From Triglochin maritima (lineage: Eukaryota > Streptophyta > Magnoliopsida > Alismatales > Juncaginaceae), in NCBI GenBank assembly GCA_963682175.1, contig OY821777.1, positions 947,501 through 1,011,500 on the forward strand: a stretch of DNA of 64,000 nucleotides, written 5' to 3'. Both the position numbers and the translations under genes were made by a program. The notes below the pieces were generated by a model. It did no database searches. It was not told the origin of the DNA and worked only from the letters and a program-made list of their open reading frames with translations. Positions 22,565 to 33,900 of the stretch are shown piece by piece; within the stretch, counting starts at the first letter, position 1, and each line of letters opens with the position of its first letter.

Positions 22565-24121
22565 TGTTGGCTTTTTGGCCTTAATCTATGTTTTGATGAT
22601 TTAATCAACCTAATCTTAATTATGATCATGTAGAGTAGCACACATGTTGCATTGCACATATATTGCTTTGTGCTAACCTCTATAGGTGATCAAGACTCAA
22701 GGAAGAAAGGAAAATCAAGTCAAGACATGTAATCAAGCTCTTTTGAAGACATGCATTTTGTATTTTCTTTGAGTCTTAGGAACTTGTGTAAATTGAGCAT
22801 ACTTGAGTTAAAATCAACTTAAACACACACACACTAGGTTCCTTATAGAAGTCACACACGAAATTTCACATAATTTGGACTTCAATAGATCACCCAAACT
22901 TAGACCGAAAATCATTAAACCTGAACCCTAACAGTCTGCCCACATTCGGTCGACCGTAACAGACCGTTCGGTCAACCGAGTGATCATTCATCCTGTTTGT
23001 GTTTTCACTGCCCGGTTTCGGTCGACCGTATATGCCCTTTCGGTCGACCGTATGAACTTATTTTTCCGACCGTTTATTTTGTCGTATTATACCCAACGGT
23101 CGTATTCGTATTAACCAAAAATACCCCAGATACATTTCTTGTATCGGTCGACCGAGGACCTTCTTCGGTCGACCGAATATCTGTCTCCTGACAAACCCGA
23201 ACCTCCTGGACAAAATCGGTCGACCGCTAGACCTTAGCTTGGTCGACCGAATTGATCATTGTTTGTCAACCCCAAAGTGTCTTGTGCAAATCAGTCGACC
23301 GAACCCTTTTTGGAGTTCGACTGTTCACTTAAGTGTATCTAAGTCGTAGCGTTGGGCGGTCGACCGTTACCTAACCGGTCGACCGAACTGAGTTCAAAAC
23401 TGCCAAACGGTCGACCGTTCAGACCGATCCGGTCGACCGAATTAACTCAGAATTGGGTCCTGCGAGTTTCTGTTTTGTGTATCCTACACCAACACTCACC
23501 CAATCAACCCCAAAGGATCTATTCTCTCTAATGCTTATAAATATAGTTGTAAAACATATTTTAACACAACTCTCCCACTACATACTTGTCCAATACATTA
23601 GAGAGAAGATCCAAAACACTCAAAGTCTCAAATCTTCCACACTTTAGTCATAATTCTTATTCTCACTCAAGTGTGCTCAAGAATTAGAGAGTGTTGTCTC
23701 ACTCATTGTTTGTGAAAGAAAGCAAGGGTCTTGGTGAAAGCCCAAGACATCTAGTATAGACTTCAGTGAGAACCCGAAGTGATCCCCTCGGATTGTGAGA
23801 GGAGGAGTCAAGCTCGGCGAGGGTTGTTCGCGAGCTTGAAAACTTGTAAAGGCGTTCTCTCCCGGCCCAGAACGGGAAGTGGTTAGCGAAGTCGTGAGCG
23901 GAGTTCGGTGATCCGAGCGGAGGTTGCAAGAGAGGACTAGGACCCGAGTAGGGTGCCGAACCTCTATAAAAATCCACCGTCTCATTGTGGTTTGCATTTC
24001 TATTCTTTACTTGTTTGTTTGTTAGTTTAATTCCGCTGCATATATTTGATAGATCAAACAAGTAGGTAATTAGGATTAATTGTGATTAGTTTTGTGGACC
24101 CATAACCCACACGATCCAACA
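22565..24121 (+). mobile_element. Family A solo LTR inside the MULE transposase
   Basis: Begins TGTTGGCTTTTT and ends GATCCAACA, an inverted TGTTGG/CCAACA pair, for 1557 bp. It splits the MULE coding sequence, which resumes on both sides. The same family lies inverted at 57899-60244. A gene-like 3' part (23690-24060) carries a TATAAA motif (23967-23972), which may mark the transcribed end of the LTR. Target-site duplication is unclear: GAGTG and GAGTT (minus strand) match only if two extra bases are allowed. No primer-binding site or internal genes follow, so this is a solo LTR. Confidence 0.85.
22947..23439. repeat. Paired palindrome array CGGTCGACCG in the family A LTR
   Basis: Intact 10-bp palindromes start at 22947, 23019, 23041, 23145, 23166, 23217, 23357, 23376, 23408 and 23430. 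One-base variants start near 22969 (cggtcaaccg), 23240 (tggtcgaccg) and 23292 (cagtcgaccg). They fall into pairs 19-23 bp apart (two DNA turns), and pair starts lie mostly 51-75 bp apart. Between motifs the sequence is not visibly conserved. Each site holds a GTCGAC core with three CpGs in otherwise AT-rich DNA. Confidence 0.9.
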
Positions 24122-24330
24122 CACTCCTCCACTTTCCACGCCTAAAACTCTCTACAAGTTGTTTGCTCTTGCCGAATACGTGGTATGCATATTTGTACAC
24201 GTCTTTGTTGATATGTCAGGTGCAAAGTAAATGAGCAGACTCAGGAAAAACCTCTGTCACTGGTCGCATAAAAAATGTGAGTACAACTGAGTCAAAAACA
24301 TTGTTTAAAGACATGAGACAAAATGTGTAT

Positions 24331-25613
24331 TAATTGATTTGTTAAGGGTAAAAAAGTAATTTTGGGGTGATTTAAATAATTTTCCGACGACGAATAGTAG
24401 CCCCCTTTTTATAATGTCTCCGATTTAGTATTGTATTGTATATCACAATTTGTAAGGAGTTTGTTTGGGAAATGTTGTTTCATACTTTGTGTTACGATAA
24501 TATTTTTTCCAAGTTCTAACTTAAGTGTTTGGAACAATTGTGCGACTGTTTTGGGTTGACCATATGAACCAAAATGGGGGATGATGAGAACAATTACTTC
24601 AAATGTTAGGAGAACATATTGGAAGATATTCATGTACTTTTGAAATCGCATGTTCACAACACCAGACAACTGATATGCAAATTGAAACTTTTAATACAAA
24701 ATTCTCTCCCAAGCATGCACAGTTGGCTCCACCCAAACGAACTCTTAATCGTATTTATTAAAAAAAACTCTTAAGCATTATCGTACAAAGGGAAAAGCAA
24801 CAGGTAGACAACTAGAAATCAAATTCCACTTTTGGTAAGAAATCTAAATAACCCCATTTTTTATGGCCCAAACCTTCCAAACCTAATACAATTGGAACTT
24901 GACCAAAGGTGATGAATACGATCCAAGTGTCAAAACATCGATATGTTTAATTGTCGAGCTCCTTATGAGAGTAACCAACGAGATATAAAGATTTGTGATA
25001 AAGACTCGGACCCATAAGAGAAAGAAGACTCGGGCCCAACAATTGAAGACAGGAATCCACCTGCGAGTGGAATTGGAGTTAGGTAGTTGGGTCGGTAATT
25101 GGGTTATTCTTATGATTTTGGATGTAAATTAGGGATTTTTGAGTTAGTTAGAACGGTCGTGGTCATTCGAGTTTTTCGAGTGTAAATTAGGGATGTAATA
25201 GTGAGAAATTGAGAAATTTTTCGAGTTTGTTCACGGGACAGACGGGGGTGACATTGCTAAGGGTGCTTGCCACATAAATAAGTAATTTTTAACTTAAAAG
25301 ATATGATTCGACATAAAAGGAAAAATTGGTTTCTTATCGTCCAAAACAAAGACAATAGTCAAAAACTTCTCTCATCTGTTTTTTTGACTTTTCATAGAAA
25401 AAGTCAATTTTAACATTCTCAAAATTTCTTTCAAGTAAAAATGTATCGTAAATGTTTTATTTCCACAATAATAAGAATTTACTTCGAAAAAACTAGAAAG
25501 CTCATCTTTTGAGATTTTGAGTTTTTAGAAAACTCTGAGTTTTGTGAGAAGTGTTTGGATGCAAGAGAGAGAAAAACCATTTTTTGTGAGAAATTTGATC
25601 AATTTAACATACT
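24331..25613. other. AT-rich spacer, no recognised gene
   Basis: No coding similarity was found on either strand. A short block repeats internally near 24990-25035 (aagactcgg...ccca twice). Probably diverged transposon sequence. Confidence 0.4.
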
Positions 25614-26189
25614 CTAAATTTCCCTTTCATTTTCCTTTTCTTTAGACCCGCAGGACGGGGTGCAGTTGGGGTGACAAAGTCTGGGTTCGTTGATGGAGGA
25701 GGATAGCCTAAGAAATTCTCTTCTGACGAGTCTGTATGACCTTTTTTCCCCGGACGAACTGGTGGATGGTCGGGTAGGACTAGTTTGCATCTGGTAGCTG
25801 TAATCGCTTTGGAAATTATCCTCACACATCATCCTGGGAATGGGGACCGTAGACCGACACTTTGGGTACTCTTTCAACATCAACCACGTGTGGTGGTGCG
25901 TGAAGGTCATCCCGTGAGTGCGCTCATAAATCGCGTGAGCTTGCCCGAGGAGGTCTTCCATGTTGTCCCCACTTCTACTTCGCCGAGTGTCATCATCCAT
26001 GCAGCCGCCCCACTTCATAGTAGCCGCATTTATCCTCCTCCAGCGCCCTTTGAGGGAGTCGAGGTTTCATGGCTATAGTTGTTCGTTTGTGAGTTTCGCT
26101 TCGTCATACAAATTCTTCACTTTTCTCCTAAGGACCACTGTCTTCTGGTTCGTTCCCACTGTTGCATCAAAACTAATTGTTTGATACGT

Positions 26190-27350
26190 TTTAATTAACC
26201 GCAAGTGCATGGCCGTGTTGAAGCGGTGGCAAGTACGGTTCGATCCACAAGGAGGTGTAGACTCTGGTTTGTTCGAAGACAAGTGGGAAAAGAGGGAAAG
26301 AAGTTGTAATTACACTAAACTAGACTAACTACACTAAACGAGTAAGCATCAAACAGGGAAAACGAAAACAAGAGAAATTGAAAGGAAAACGAAAGCAAGG
26401 GAAACTGAAAGATGGAAATCAGAAATGGAAACCCCTAAGAAGTGGAGTGTGTGCGCACATGTAAAAAGATAGTGAATAATGCATTCTATAGGCACTAATA
26501 TAGGTAGTGTTTTCATGCATAGGAAGTGTCTAAAGGTTATGACAAAACCTATCAATCCATTCACTAACCTAGTTGATTAACATTCAGATACACAAGTTGG
26601 TTATTTCAGAACCTAAACAAACATGGGAGGTGTCTAAGATGTGTGACAAAACTCATCAAGTGTAGTATTCTACTCTAACAAGTAAGCATACATTCACATT
26701 TATCAACACAATCAAAACATAAAACATTCATATCTATTCTTTAATGCATGTATGAACATCATCTTTACCCCCAAAGAGAGATGAATCTACTCACTACACA
26801 TTACTCTAACAATTAAACTAAAAAGAAAAGAAATATTCTAACTAATTTAGCCTACAATCAAAGAAATAAAATTAAGCTAAGCATGCATAAAGAAACAAAA
26901 TAAGAACAAAACAATAGAAAAATTATTTTATTAGATGACTCACATTGAAGGTAGCATTCTTCTCCACCTTGAGATTTTGCTCCAAGACTTACTCCAAGTA
27001 GAGAGAATGCCACCCAGCAATGAGTGATTACAATAGAAGGTGAAGAGTTCTATTTATAGCCATAAAAAAATGTAATCCGGGACAATCCCCCGGTATGGGA
27101 CTAAACAAATATCAGAAATAGATTAAATACACATTAATACACGCTCCATATAAATCTTAACGGATCCAGACCAAAAATGACCGCCAATTAGCTGTCTACA
27201 GTGTTCGGATCGCTCTGGATTTTCTTGTGGGCTTTTCTGGAAGGTTTTGTTTGTCTTTGATGCATTTACTTCGCTTATTCGAGCTCCGACCCGAATAGAA
27301 TTGTCAAAATACTCCCCATGATGGTATGAAGTATTCTTGTTTGCTCATTG
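26190..27350. other. Inserted AT-rich segment left of the family B LTR
   Basis: Together with 29404-29590 this separates the two halves of the SANT pseudogene. Its left edge (gatacgttttaattaaccgc, then aagtgcatggccgtgttgaa) resembles non-coding edges of plant retroelements I have seen, but I cannot assign a family. No coding sequence was recognised. Confidence 0.35.
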
Positions 27351-29398
27351 TGTAGGATTTCATGTTTAATTATACATATATATTTTCGAATTTTTATGTA
27401 TAATAAGGATCAATTTTCAATTTTCTATAATTTATTTCACGCATGCATCAATTTGTTTCAATATCTAGTTTCAAAACTTTATTAAAACAAATATGGGCTC
27501 CGAAATTCATACCTAGAAGTTCTCTAAAACTTCTTGAAGATTCGGAGACGTTGCGGATGCTCCTCGCTGCGCCGGATGCCTCCGAGTATTCACCAAACTC
27601 TAAACAAGATCGGAGAGAGGGAAGCTAGTCTCTCAATCTCCGATAGGGTTTAGAATCCAATTACTAACCCCTCTTTAATTCTCTTGAGAAGATGATCTCT
27701 TAAGAACTAAAACTAAACTCAAGAATTAAGGGATTTTCGTGGAGAATTATGGAGAGAGAATTTTTGCACAAGAAATAATGAATTATATTAATTGGGTAAT
27801 GAAATAAGCTTGTATTTATAAGCTCTCTCCAAATTACCTATTCATGTGCAACCCCTTCCCATGATCTCATGAAAAATTCCATCTAACCATCCATTATTTA
27901 ATAATAAATAATATTAGCCACGAATTAAATCAATTATGGACCAATTCCATGCATGATCTAATTAATTCTTAAATTAATTCTGCATAAAACCGTCTGGACC
28001 GGTCGACCGTTTCAAGGTTCGGTCGACCGCTCGAACCTAGTTTCGGTCGACCGTTCAATAACTCGGTCGACCGTTCGTAACAGGAACTATTCCATCGCAA
28101 TGTTCGGTCGACCGACCGATCACATTCGGTCGACCGTTCGAACAGATGAAATTCCCTGTTATCGGTCGAGACACGTCCGGTCGACCGTGCCCGATCGGTC
28201 GACCGTTTGCTGCTATCCGGTCGACCGTTTGAGCACTGTTCTGCAGACTTGTCAAATTTCGGTTTAACCCCTACAAAATTTGACATTTCGGGATTAGTAG
28301 TAAATTCACAACTTATGTAACATATTATCCTATGTAATGATCAATCATTACACCCTATAATATTTACATCACATATGAATTTAATTTAGATTCTAATTAT
28401 GTTATTAATCACAACATAATTTTGATTTTGCTTGTTCACCCCATGTGTCATATTTTCTACATGAAACCCGACACATCTTATGAACTCAAAATCCTCATTT
28501 ATTGTTTCCTAGTTTTGTGGTGTGACCTATGGGAGGATCTAAACTAAGTTGGCAGTGATATTAAGAGCTTAATATCACAAGCTATAAGCGGTATCTAGCT
28601 ACACATTATAGCTCCCAATTAGTTAGATGTCTTAATTTCACTCGAACCAAAACCCGATCCATTTAGTGATGGAGTGCACCACTTGTGTCTGTCCCTTGCC
28701 TCATGATATTAAGAATACACATAAAGTAGTATTGTGTCATCTTTGTATTAGTATTCATTTCTTGATCTCTTTAAGCTAGTTATAAATATGTGACTTAACT
28801 CAAATCACATTGTGCACATTATAACTTTGCTTTATCAAGGGGCCCACTAATATCATCACTCAATTAAGAGGGGCAATGATAATCTTTTGACTAACTATCT
28901 TCTCCAACTAAAGTTATACTTAACCAACGAATGTCTTTACACTACACTCATCGATAGCTCAAGACACTAGTCTAATTAAGAACTCCTTAAGCGATCAGAT
29001 ATAAGTCTCATATCAAAGGACCAAAGACACAGTAAAATATTAATGACACAGAAACACATTTCTATAATATTTTACTTGTTAGGTCAATTCGGTATACAAA
29101 AGTTCTATTTTCCTCTTTTGTGTACACGTGTTGTCACTCACTTGTAGAGCTACAATGATCTATGACCAACACGACAATCTTAACTCGGTAATTAATGTCC
29201 CATGTTAATTACCATGATTGTGAATATCTTTTGTTTTATGTAAACCAATATCTTTTAGAGCTGTACGGTTAAGGACCAAGAGCCTCTTCCTTAACACTTC
29301 TAAAAGACGAATAACATAAACAATGAACAAAATGATTTCTCATTCAATTCATAATAATTGACATTTAAAAGTAAAACTTTTAGAACACATTCCCTTCA
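27351..29398 (+). mobile_element. Family B solo LTR with perfect 5-bp target duplication
   Basis: Begins TGTAGGATTTC and ends CCCTTCA, 2048 bp, flanked by CATTG at 27346-27350 and 29399-29403. The perfect duplication shows a complete solo LTR left after recombination. A 3' portion of ~1.1 kb matches 18900-20058, and the 5' portion matches 62970-63600. Nine intact CGGTCGACCG palindromes lie at 28000-28227. It sits inside the DNA that splits the SANT pseudogene. Confidence 0.92.
28000..28227. repeat. Dense CGGTCGACCG palindrome array in the family B LTR
   Basis: Intact sites start at 28000, 28020, 28044, 28064, 28105, 28127, 28178, 28196 and 28218, plus a broken one near 28163. Successive distances are 20, 24, 20, 41, 22, 36, 15, 18 and 22 bp, so most are near two helical turns or a multiple. 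The intervening bases differ from gap to gap. Confidence 0.9.
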
Positions 29399-29403
29399 CA
29401 TTG

Positions 29404-29474
29404 GTCATTCGATCTTACGTTCAGGTCATTCGATCTTGCATCTTAGTCATTGAGTCTCTCAACTCAGTCTTTTT
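29404..29474 (+). repeat. Short GTCATTCGATCTT direct repeats
   Basis: Several imperfect copies of gtcattcgatctt follow directly after the right target duplication of the solo LTR and so belong to the older insertion it landed in. Confidence 0.6.
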
Positions 29475-30280
29475 TCATATTTTTAGGTCATTTTATATCT
29501 CTTCTCTTCAAACCTATTTATTTATGAAATTCAAACATAAAACTCGTCACGTAGCATTGTTTTGGTGAAATATAATGGATATAGGATACAGATGTAAGCA
29601 TGAAATGATGTCAATCACTAATCGCCATGTACGACAAAACGAAGGCTTCGTCCTCCTCTTTTACCCATACGTTCTTGCTTTTAAGGGGGTTGGTAGTCGT
29701 TTTAGTGCACATTGGGACAGGTCGATGGGGCAAGGGTCTGCGTCGTCACTATCTTCGTCATTTGGGATAGTGGTATTCTCGTTCCTACTGGATTGACTAC
29801 TGAGGAGTTGAGAATACATCTGCAATGGGTCGGGTATAGAAGAGTGTATTGGGGGTTGTTGTTGGGAGTATTGTGGTTGGGATGTACTCCCCCGGTTTTG
29901 GTGCGGCGGTGAATGTTCGGAGTATTGTTTGGGAAATGGTTGGGTATTACTTCTTACGTCGTGTGGAATGACAAGTCGATAGTAGAGATCTTGTTGGGCG
30001 TACAAGGCAAATCCTTGAGGTTTAAAAAGACGACGATGGAATGGGGGTGTTTGATGGGTTTCAATGTTGTGGTCAGGAGAAGACATGAGTTCAGGAGTGT
30101 TTGGAAGGTTGAGGGGAATGAAGTTGTGTGTGATGACTAAGGTGGACTTGAAGATATTTATAGAGAACTTCTTCTGATTTAGCTTAGCTTCCTAAATAAG
30201 TTTTCCAGATTATTAGTTTCCTCAAGATGATTTTAAGATAATTATATTCCCATACAAATTTTCAAATCGGTTATATAAGG

Positions 30281-30425
30281 CATCACATGCGTACTGTAGA
30301 TTGTCAGTCCGACAAGATTAGGAATCACACGCATATTGTAGATTGTCAGTCCGACAAGAAAATACATCACACATGTACTGTAGATTGTCAGATCGACAAG
30401 AAAAAGAATCACGCACGTACTATAG
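30281..30425. repeat. 42-bp tandem repeat, ~3.4 copies
   Basis: The word atcac starts at 30282, 30324, 30366 and 30408, exactly 42 bp apart, each followed by a close copy of a unit containing gtagattgtcagtccgacaag. The fourth copy is partial. The region is just upstream of the SANT pseudogene. Confidence 0.9.
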
Positions 30426-30978
30426 ATAAGTGTGTTAAATAAATAAAGTATATGTAATTTGAAAATACGAGATTTATTAGTATTTTGGTTTTTCCAAATA
30501 GATTATTAATGTTTTTGGTAAATATAAATGATTTTGTAATAAAATAGAAGTTGAGAAAGAAATTAATGATGGAGAGGAAAAAGTGTGATGTGACTTAGGT
30601 CATGGTTAATGAGTGAATAGTGAAAGAGAAAATAATGTTGGGTCACTGTCACAGTTATTATTTTATTGGTTGTATAATTAAATCTCAAAATCGTGTAATT
30701 TCTTGCTATAAACGCAGCCACTTCAAGTGCAATCCCCTTCGTAAAGGTGGAATATAAAATCAAATTAAGTTCATCACAAAAGACAATTCAGCGGATAAAT
30801 CTCTTTCGATTTGAAATTTGAGAAAAAAAATACAGACACAACCACAAAATTATCTACAAAGATTTAAATTTAAACTCCCCATTCACGTGTGTCACATAAA
30901 CTATAAAAATCTCCAAGGCATCGCATAAGAGCATGCTAATGAAATATCAGTACGTCCAAGTGTCCAACCATATGTGGA
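30426..30978. other. AT-rich spacer downstream of the lipid-transfer gene
   Basis: This should include the 3' UTR of the minus-strand lipid-transfer gene. No other feature was recognised. Confidence 0.45.
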
Positions 30979-33900
30979 TTAACGGAAAAGTTCAACAACC
31001 ATTAGAGCAATGCTTATGCCGATAAACATCTTTTTCTCAGAAGAAGCACCTGCGGAAAACAATGTCATTACTCGTGAAATTTGAACTCTCTAATTAGCAA
31101 CTAAGTAGATAAATATCATTTTAGCTGATAAATTACCTCCAGCCGAAGGAGGAGATAGGGGTCCTTTGGAGGGAGGTGGTGCAGAGGTTGGAGAAATCGA
31201 TGGCCCTGAAAACACAATAAGTTAATAACCATTAACTTAATACTCTTTTAATTAAGATTAATTTTCTGTACGTGTGTGTGATAGATCTGTGAAATAAATA
31301 ATTTTGCCACTAACTTTTTTTTGCAAGCATGCTTCACTTTGTTAGAAGATTTTACGAGTTTGTGTTTCCGGGTAGGCGGTGTGCGTCTAGAATCCAAACG
31401 AATGGCAAATAGATTCTAGTGATTTTCAGAGTATAAATACACCAATAAAAACATTATTTTCTCTCATTCCCCTTAATAAATCAAGAGAAACCAAAAACCT
31501 CCAACCCCATCCATCACCTTCCACCGCCACCACGACTCGCGAGCATCTATGGCGAGTTACCACGGCTAGGGGTGAGCTTTGGTCCAGGACTGGACTGGAC
31601 CGAACCGGACCAGACCGAAACCCGAATTTTCGGGAAGTCCGGACCGAAGACCGGACCGAATAGGTTCGGTCTGGTCCGGTCCGGTCCGGGTCGGTCCAAA
31701 ACCCGGATTTTCCCCTTAAATTTTCGATCCGGTCCGGACCGAAGACCGAATTTCCAAAATTTTGTGAACCGAAGACCGGACCGAAAAAATTCGGTCCGGT
31801 TCGGTCCGGATGCCCGGACCGGACCGAATTTTGCTCACCCCTAACCACGGCGATCCATGTTATATTACGAAGAAAAAATTATATGTTTACAACAATTTTA
31901 TACATTCTTATTTGTTTTTGTTCTTTTGATTTTGTTATTGTTATTGTTGGTTTGAATTTAAATTTATGTTTATTATTAACATGAATTAGATACGTGTTAT
32001 ATCTATATCATCATAAAAAAATCTACATATTTGTTGATGTTATTGTTTTTTAACTTGATATAACAAAAAAATTGTCTTGTCTTTACGTCTAAAATATGAA
32101 GAAAAAAACATGTTGTGTGCTAGTTAAACAATAGCAACGTTTATATTTCTATTAAATTCCATCAATGTGCATTTGGTTTCCAAGAGGTAATTATGACTTG
32201 CACAGACCATAAATTTGGTCAAAGGAAACTAGATTCCTTTAGATTCTGATTTTTTTGAGTTTCTTTTGACCACGAAATCCATTTTCCGTTAGTTTTTTGT
32301 GCGCAAACAAACCCTTAGATTTAAATATATATTTGAGCAAAAAATGTTAGCAACATCGGATAAACAAGTATCTTATTGTATTTTTCTAGATCAACATTTC
32401 CTGAAATCTCAAAAGAAGCTCCCACGTTGAGCAAGGTAAGCAACGGTGGATGTACGCAATCATATCAATGATATTGTTTCCGATTGACCCGTGATTTGAT
32501 GACTCAATAATTTTACGCTAATTCAATACAAATAATAATCGTAGACAGCTTATACCGAACCACACTGATTTAATTCCGAAAAAGGCAAAATAATAATAAT
32601 TTCTGACTCCATTATGAATGGACACGTCTAATTGTATTTCTCTACGATCATAAATTAAACGACTAGGTAAAAATCCTGAATGAATTACACAAAAGTAACT
32701 GTTCTTCCGCCCAACTGAAACTAATTCCAGGGCAATTGAATCCTATATATGATGCTAGCTCCGAGAACTAGAGTATCAATTCGAATCGAATGTTTCTTTC
32801 CCATCTGTCATGCATAGTCTTGTTCAATTAACAATATCAAATCAAGTCTAAAATTAAGATAATCCAGCCGGTAAAAAAAATCATGGTAAATTAATAAATA
32901 ACAAAATATATTTTATTGTAGTCAATAAAACAGTCTCTGTCTGCACCTCTGTCTAAGCATAAACGATGCATTCATAATGCTTAATAATGCTAACGCCCAA
33001 GCATATTTTTTTATTATAGAAAAATCACTTATCTTTTTAATTAACAGAACCACTTTACAGCAATTCATGAAATGTGAATAAAAAAGTAGGGAAACACCAA
33101 TCATCCCATCAGGATCCACGGCTGAACCAACACTGCTGTAATATTTATTTTATAGACTATATTATGTGCCAGCTTTTATGTCACTATGATTGAAAATGGG
33201 AAAGAAAAAGGTTTACGACCATCAAATTTTGGAACTCTTTTATATAGTCTATAAAAAACCCGGAGCTGGATGATACTCTTTTGCACAAAGTATGTTAGAA
33301 ACGGGTGCAGTAACAAAAATTACTTATAAAATAGCTGGAAAGTTATCGTATTAGTTGTGATAGTGCATTTGCAACTGAGTTTAAAATGATGATAAAATTT
33401 ACGTTTAAAACGGTGAGCAGAGTTTTCCAAAGAATGAAACATGTAGATCCCAATACTCCATTAACTAAGAACTTGTTAAGGATTGCTATATATCTAGGTA
33501 GTAATTAATTTGTATTGGTTTTTGAAATCCAAGTCGATCCTATATAAAGAATTTCTATTTTTGCCATTACACATATTCTCTGGTTCATTTAATTTCCATT
33601 TGATCCCCAACGTACGTTGACTTGCCAAAGATATCGTAAAATACCAGCAAAAGATCCATACATAATCAACGTAGTACGTATCTCTCCAAAATCAATACCA
33701 AGAGGAGGGGAATTAAAACCATATAATTTTTCTCTTTTACCCTCACATCATGCATTTGATTGTCTTTCTTAAGATTCAAAAAACAGTAAGCTATAGATGA
33801 CAACCTTCTAAAATTAATTAATAACTAAATGTGCAAGGTTCAATTACCATTAGCATTCTTGTTGCATATGTTTGCGGCATCCTTGACCCCACATAAAGAA

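Larger units (their letters stand above)
20930..24330 (-). pseudogene. MULE transposase with C-terminal OTU domain, pseudogene
   Basis: Read on the minus strand. About 24300-24122 gives VTEVFPESAHLLCT-stop-HINKDVYKYAYHVFGKS, the MULE transposase block, with TGA where the family has Trp. After the LTR at 22565-24121, the frame resumes with KSFKSWPVLTE and VHKEKFVLNWTNKVLHFG. Next comes a SWIM-type zinc finger near 22090 (CGCAFLKSHEIPCACTMYE), a basic Ser/Arg linker, then an OTU-type protease domain at ~21530-20935 (DVRADGNCGFRCV, the Asp-Gly-Asn-Cys catalytic block, and GGQDNWSYARR). Fusion to OTU is known in some plant MULEs. Stops, a frameshift and the LTR insertion make it non-functional. 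The N-terminal third and terminal inverted repeats were not found. Confidence 0.8.
25614..30086 (-). pseudogene. Harbinger-type SANT/NAM-associated protein, split pseudogene
   Basis: On the minus strand, 30086-29600 gives a Pro/Gln/Ser-rich N terminus and, after a one-base frame change near 29660, a SANT start (VWVKEEDEAFVLSYMAISD). The matching continuation lies 3.4 kb away at ~26190-25614: SFDATVGTNQKT, RRKVKNLYDEAKL, then MKWGGCMDDDTRRSRSGDN and AHAIYERT. This order (SANT helices, then a NAM-associated C terminus) is that of the Myb/SANT-like partner proteins of plant PIF/Harbinger transposons, often misannotated as glutathione S-transferase T3-like. The gap holds the solo LTR at 27351-29398 plus ~1.3 kb of other inserted DNA. 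Non-functional. Confidence 0.65.

Noticed and set aside
22947..23439. CRISPR-like regular array
   Set aside because: The repeated unit is only 10 bp, spacing is irregular, there are no cas genes, and this is a plant nuclear transposon LTR.
22560..24126. Clean target-site duplication for the family A solo LTR
   Set aside because: The immediate 5-bp flanks (ctcta and cactc) do not match; only an offset GAGTG/GAGTT match exists, so no TSD is claimed.
27969..28286. 105-codon minus-strand open frame rich in NGRP-type repeats
   Set aside because: A translation of the palindrome array in the family B LTR, not a protein.
31426..31848. Open frames of 140 and 90 codons
   Set aside because: Generated by the MITE at 31567-31843; open only because the repeat lacks stops.
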